Shown: one piece after another, positions 62,320 to 64,000 of the stretch
How the letters are laid out: every line of letters begins with the position of its first letter
Position numbering within the stretch: position 1 is the stretch's first letter
Assembly: GCA_963605405.1 (NCBI GenBank)
Contig: CAVCUP010000013.1
Span: 14,325-78,324, forward strand
Source of the DNA: Paratractidigestivibacter sp963605405
GTDB taxonomy: Bacteria; Actinomycetota; Coriobacteriia; Coriobacteriales; Atopobiaceae
Direction of reading: 5' to 3'
Length of the DNA stretch: 64,000 nucleotides
Position numbers and translations under genes: made by a program
The notes under the pieces: generated by a model
Database searches by the model: none
What the model saw: the letters and a program-made list of their open reading frames with translations, nothing else
Told to the model about the DNA's origin: nothing

Positions 62320-62634
62320 AGGGGCAGCATAGGCCACCGCGCGCCGCCGCGCGTCGCCGCGCGCGACTCTTCGAATTGTGTCTGACCGGATCCTTGCGGC
62401 AGTCTTCCCGGTTTTCAACAAAGCCGAGCTCAACGAGGCACGAAAGATTCCGTCGAAGAGCCGCCGCTAAGGAGGGACCGGCCGTTCGCGGGCCTTCTCG
62501 GCGCGCTCGGCCGATGTTGCCCACATCCGCTCCACAGATATGGAGAAGAGGGCGAATCTTACCGGGGCCTCTTTACGGGTGGCGACGTTTCGCGACGAGA
62601 AGGCATGTTGAAAACAGGGCCGAGCTACGAGCAC
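62320..62634 (-). other. Upstream region of the nuclease-like gene, possible gene remnant
   Basis: No complete gene is seen. One minus frame (about 62340-62470) reads RRNLSCLVELGFVENRED and then CRKDPVRHNSK, with the cadence of a winged-helix fragment, but it has no plausible start and ends in low-complexity Arg/Ala. It could be a remnant of a second gene that once stood beside the array. Confidence 0.3.
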
Positions 62635-62979
62635 GCCCTCGTTTCCCGTCGCGCGGTAAAGGACGGGGCTCCCGAGCCCCAAAGCATCGCCGCGCAGTAA
62701 AGAGCCGGGCCGCGAAGCCCTGGAAGTTCGCCGCTCAGCAACCGCCGGGGCTGCCGTGCCCCAAAACATCGTCGCGCAGCAACCGGACGGGCCCGGGCCG
62801 CCCTAGAATCGCGCCGCGCAGTAACGCCGCATTGCTGCGCGGCGGCGTCTGGGGGCTACGGCGCCGCCTGGATTACTGGGCGGCGATGTTTCGGGGCTGC
62901 GGGGCCGCTCGCGTTACTGCGCGGCGAGCTTCCAGGGCGGTTGGAGTCACGACATTACTGGGCGGCGAGCTTCCAGGGC
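62635..62979. repeat. Repeat array C: nine units, 41-bp period, facing outward from a dyad
   Basis: Reverse units start at 62635 (degenerate), 62676, 62717, 62758 and 62800, and forward units at 62831, 62872, 62913 and 62954, so spacings are 41 or 42. The last two forward units share GCGGCGAGCTTCCAGGGC, and otherwise differ at the C/G of TGSGC and the first base. The dyad is CGCCGCGCAGTAAC, GCCGC, ATTGCTGCGCGGCG. It is the largest of the three arrays and lies upstream of the nuclease-like gene, on the side away from array B. Confidence 0.9.
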
Positions 62980-63060
62980 GCAGCCCCGGGCGCTAGCCGC
63001 CCGACGTACCTTCCAAGACGCGCGGAGGCATGTCCTCACCCGCGCAATGTGAAGATTATC
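62980..63060. other. Short spacer from array C to the MarR operator
   Basis: Nothing recognisable. The base composition drops sharply in GC at about 63050, where the operator begins. Confidence 0.4.
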
Positions 63061-63089
63061 AGGTACCGAACGAATATCGTTTGGTACCT
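63061..63089 (+). promoter_or_regulatory. Palindromic operator of the MarR-exporter operon
   Basis: A 29-bp inverted repeat has arms AGGTACCGAACGA (63061-63073) and TCGTTTGGTACCT (63077-63089), with one mismatch and a 3-bp centre, 75 bp before marR. Its size and symmetry fit a MarR dimer site, so the regulator probably represses its own operon. Confidence 0.75.
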
Positions 63090-63163
63090 TGCAATTGGGG
63101 GACCAGAGCCGTAAGGTATCCCAGTCAAAACATTCCCTAAACACAGAGAAAGGAGGTCGATAG

Positions 63164-63652
63164 ATGAGGATTTCCGACGAAAGGCTCGCCGAGTGTCGCG
63201 CGAACGAGACCGTTGACCAGCGCATTCTTCATGCGTTCGGCTACTTCGGCCACTACATGTTCGTCAAGCGCGGGGGGCTCGGCGGCAAGCAGCACGTGCT
63301 CAAGACCCTGCTTCGCTCAGGCGGCGAGATGACCCAGCGCGAACTGCTCGACGAGATGAGCATCAGCTCGGCGTCGCTCTCGGAGGTGCTCGGCAAGCTT
63401 GAGCGCGCCGAGCTCATTCGCCGCGAGCGCTCCGAGGCCGATAAGCGCCAGCTCGAGATCGTCCTCACCGCCCAGGGCACGGACTTGGCCCGAAGCATGT
63501 TCGAGAACGAGCGCGAGTTCGAGGCCAACGCGCTCTCCATCCTCACGGATGACGAGAAGCGCGATCTCTTGGCGACGCTCGACCGCATCTTCGACTACTG
63601 GAGAGAACACGAGAACCTAGAGAAGGAGGCTTGCCCGTGCAGCAAGAACTAG
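63164..63652 (+). CDS. MarR-family transcriptional regulator
   Basis: A 162-residue single-domain MarR protein. The winged helix covers LLRSGGEMTQRELLDEM, SSASLSEVLGKLERAELI and the wing RERSEADKRQLEIVLT, flanked by the N- and C-terminal dimer helices. The C-terminus ends CPCSKN, a Cys-x-Cys that could sense metal or oxidant (speculative). AAAGGAGG stands at ideal spacing before the ATG. The exporter gene starts inside its last codons. Confidence 0.93.
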   Translation: MRISDERLAECRANETVDQRILHAFGYFGHYMFVKRGGLGGKQHVLKTLLRSGGEMTQRELLDEMSISSASLSEVLGKLERAELIRRERSEADKRQLEIVLTAQGTDLARSMFENEREFEANALSILTDDEKRDLLATLDRIFDYWREHENLEKEACPCSKN

Positions 63653-64000
63653 ACGCCAAGGCGACCGAGAAGGTCAGCTACGGCGCGATCATGAAGAACC
63701 TGATGAGGGGGCTCGGCGAGTACAAGAAGGTCACCCACGCCACTCCCCTGCTGGTGCTCGGCGAGGTCGTATGCGAGATGGCCATCCCCTTCCTCACCGC
63801 CGCCCTCATCGACAACATCAAGGCCGGCGCGACCGTCGAGGAGCTCCTTCGCCCCTCCGGCATCCTCATCGCGCTCGCGCTCCTATCGCTCGCCTTCGGC
63901 ACCGCCGCAGGCGTGACCTGCTCCTACGCGAGCTGCGGCTTCGCGAAGAACCTGCGCCGCGACATGTTCTACAACATCCAGCGCTTCAGCTTCGCCAACA
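63637..64000 (+). CDS. ABC exporter, permease-ATPase type (N-terminal part, cut by window edge)
   Basis: This begins at GTG 63637 with AAGGAGG ahead and overlaps the marR end by 16 bases. The visible 121 residues read as the first part of a type I exporter half-transporter: an amphipathic start, the first helix (PLLVLGEVVCEMAIPFLTA), an extracytoplasmic loop (DNIKAGATVEELLRPSG), a second helix, then the intracellular loop with LRRDMFYNIQRFSF. The ATPase domain should follow beyond the edge. The MarR-ABC pairing is a standard drug-efflux arrangement, usually with a second half-transporter. Confidence 0.88.
   Translation, partial: MQQELDAKATEKVSYGAIMKNLMRGLGEYKKVTHATPLLVLGEVVCEMAIPFLTAALIDNIKAGATVEELLRPSGILIALALLSLAFGTAAGVTCSYASCGFAKNLRRDMFYNIQRFSFAN

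Noticed and set aside
62297..62524. Separate gene upstream of the nuclease-like gene
   Set aside because: The 75-residue frame has a winged-helix-like cadence but no plausible start and ends in Arg/Ala-rich sequence, so it is kept only as a possible remnant.
61002..62979. CRISPR array
   Set aside because: The repeats are degenerate, only about 26 bp with about 15-bp spacers, occur in both orientations around a dyad, and no cas gene is near. This does not fit any CRISPR type.
63253..63610. Antisense frames in the MarR gene
   Set aside because: They are typical GC-rich shadows of a real coding gene, with no start signals of their own.

Overview
The window is about 64 kb of GC-rich bacterial chromosome (third codon positions are mostly G or C). 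Gene content and order suggest an actinobacterium of class Coriobacteriia, probably Collinsella-like. This is an inference from the Rho type, the divergent MetRS, the Fe-S radical SAM enzymes and the secD-recJ-relA order, not a database result. Nearly everything is core chromosome. No phage, insertion sequence, rRNA operon or true CRISPR array was seen. Both ends cut genes: an aspartate kinase at the left edge and an ABC exporter at the right edge.

Layout. 1-3000: divergent aspartate kinase (partial) and thrC-thrB. 3000-7950: a branched-chain amino acid ABC transporter operon (livJ, livH, livM, livG, livF), with a strong stem-loop after the binding-protein gene. 8080-9800: a VanZ-like protein and a membrane-anchored hypothetical whose frame is broken at a run of eight G. 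10100-14000: Rho with a long AT-hook-bearing N-terminus, a 770-bp upstream region with a perfect 15-bp inverted repeat, and a protein with two MarR-like domains. 14000-20250: argS, pncB, a small tail-anchored coiled-coil protein, a PflX-like radical SAM protein and a WecA/TagO-type transferase. 20430-20600: a probable 6S RNA. 20700-29600: ilvA, tRNA-Ala, an ABC ATPase, a GT2-GtrA glycosyltransferase and the ilvD-ilvB-ilvN-ilvC operon. 30300-31750: infC-rpmI-rplT with a structured leader. 31979: tRNA-Leu. 32100-41850: MBL hydrolase, relA/spoT, a RecJ-helicase fusion, a lone SecD-like protein, tgt and HPr. 42100-49500: a coiled-coil membrane protein, repeat array A, queA, an SDR, queH, an SPFH protein, a nitroreductase and a DUF3267 protein. 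49500-53200: metG and a hydrolase-acetyltransferase fusion. 53300-60900: the complete phosphate regulon pstS-pstC-pstA-pstB-pstB-phoU-phoP-phoR. 61000-63000: a PD-(D/E)XK nuclease-like gene flanked by repeat arrays B and C. 63061-64000: a MarR repressor with its palindromic operator and a multidrug-type ABC exporter.

How genes work together. Aspartate kinase, ThrB, ThrC, IlvA and IlvDBNC together make most of the route from aspartate to threonine and on to isoleucine and valine, and Liv imports the same end products. PhoPR and PhoU control and sense the Pst phosphate importer. Tgt, QueA and QueH are three steps of queuosine tRNA modification.

Most unusual signal. Three intergenic loci (43593-43855, 61002-61303, 62635-62979) carry the same approximately 26-bp degenerate unit (RTTRCTGSGCGGCG, a short gap, then a tail ending GGGC). 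The units repeat with a 40-42 bp period, nearly always exactly 41. At each locus the units on the left point one way and those on the right point the other, meeting at a central dyad. Two of the arrays bracket a nuclease-like gene. I know of no described element with this design.
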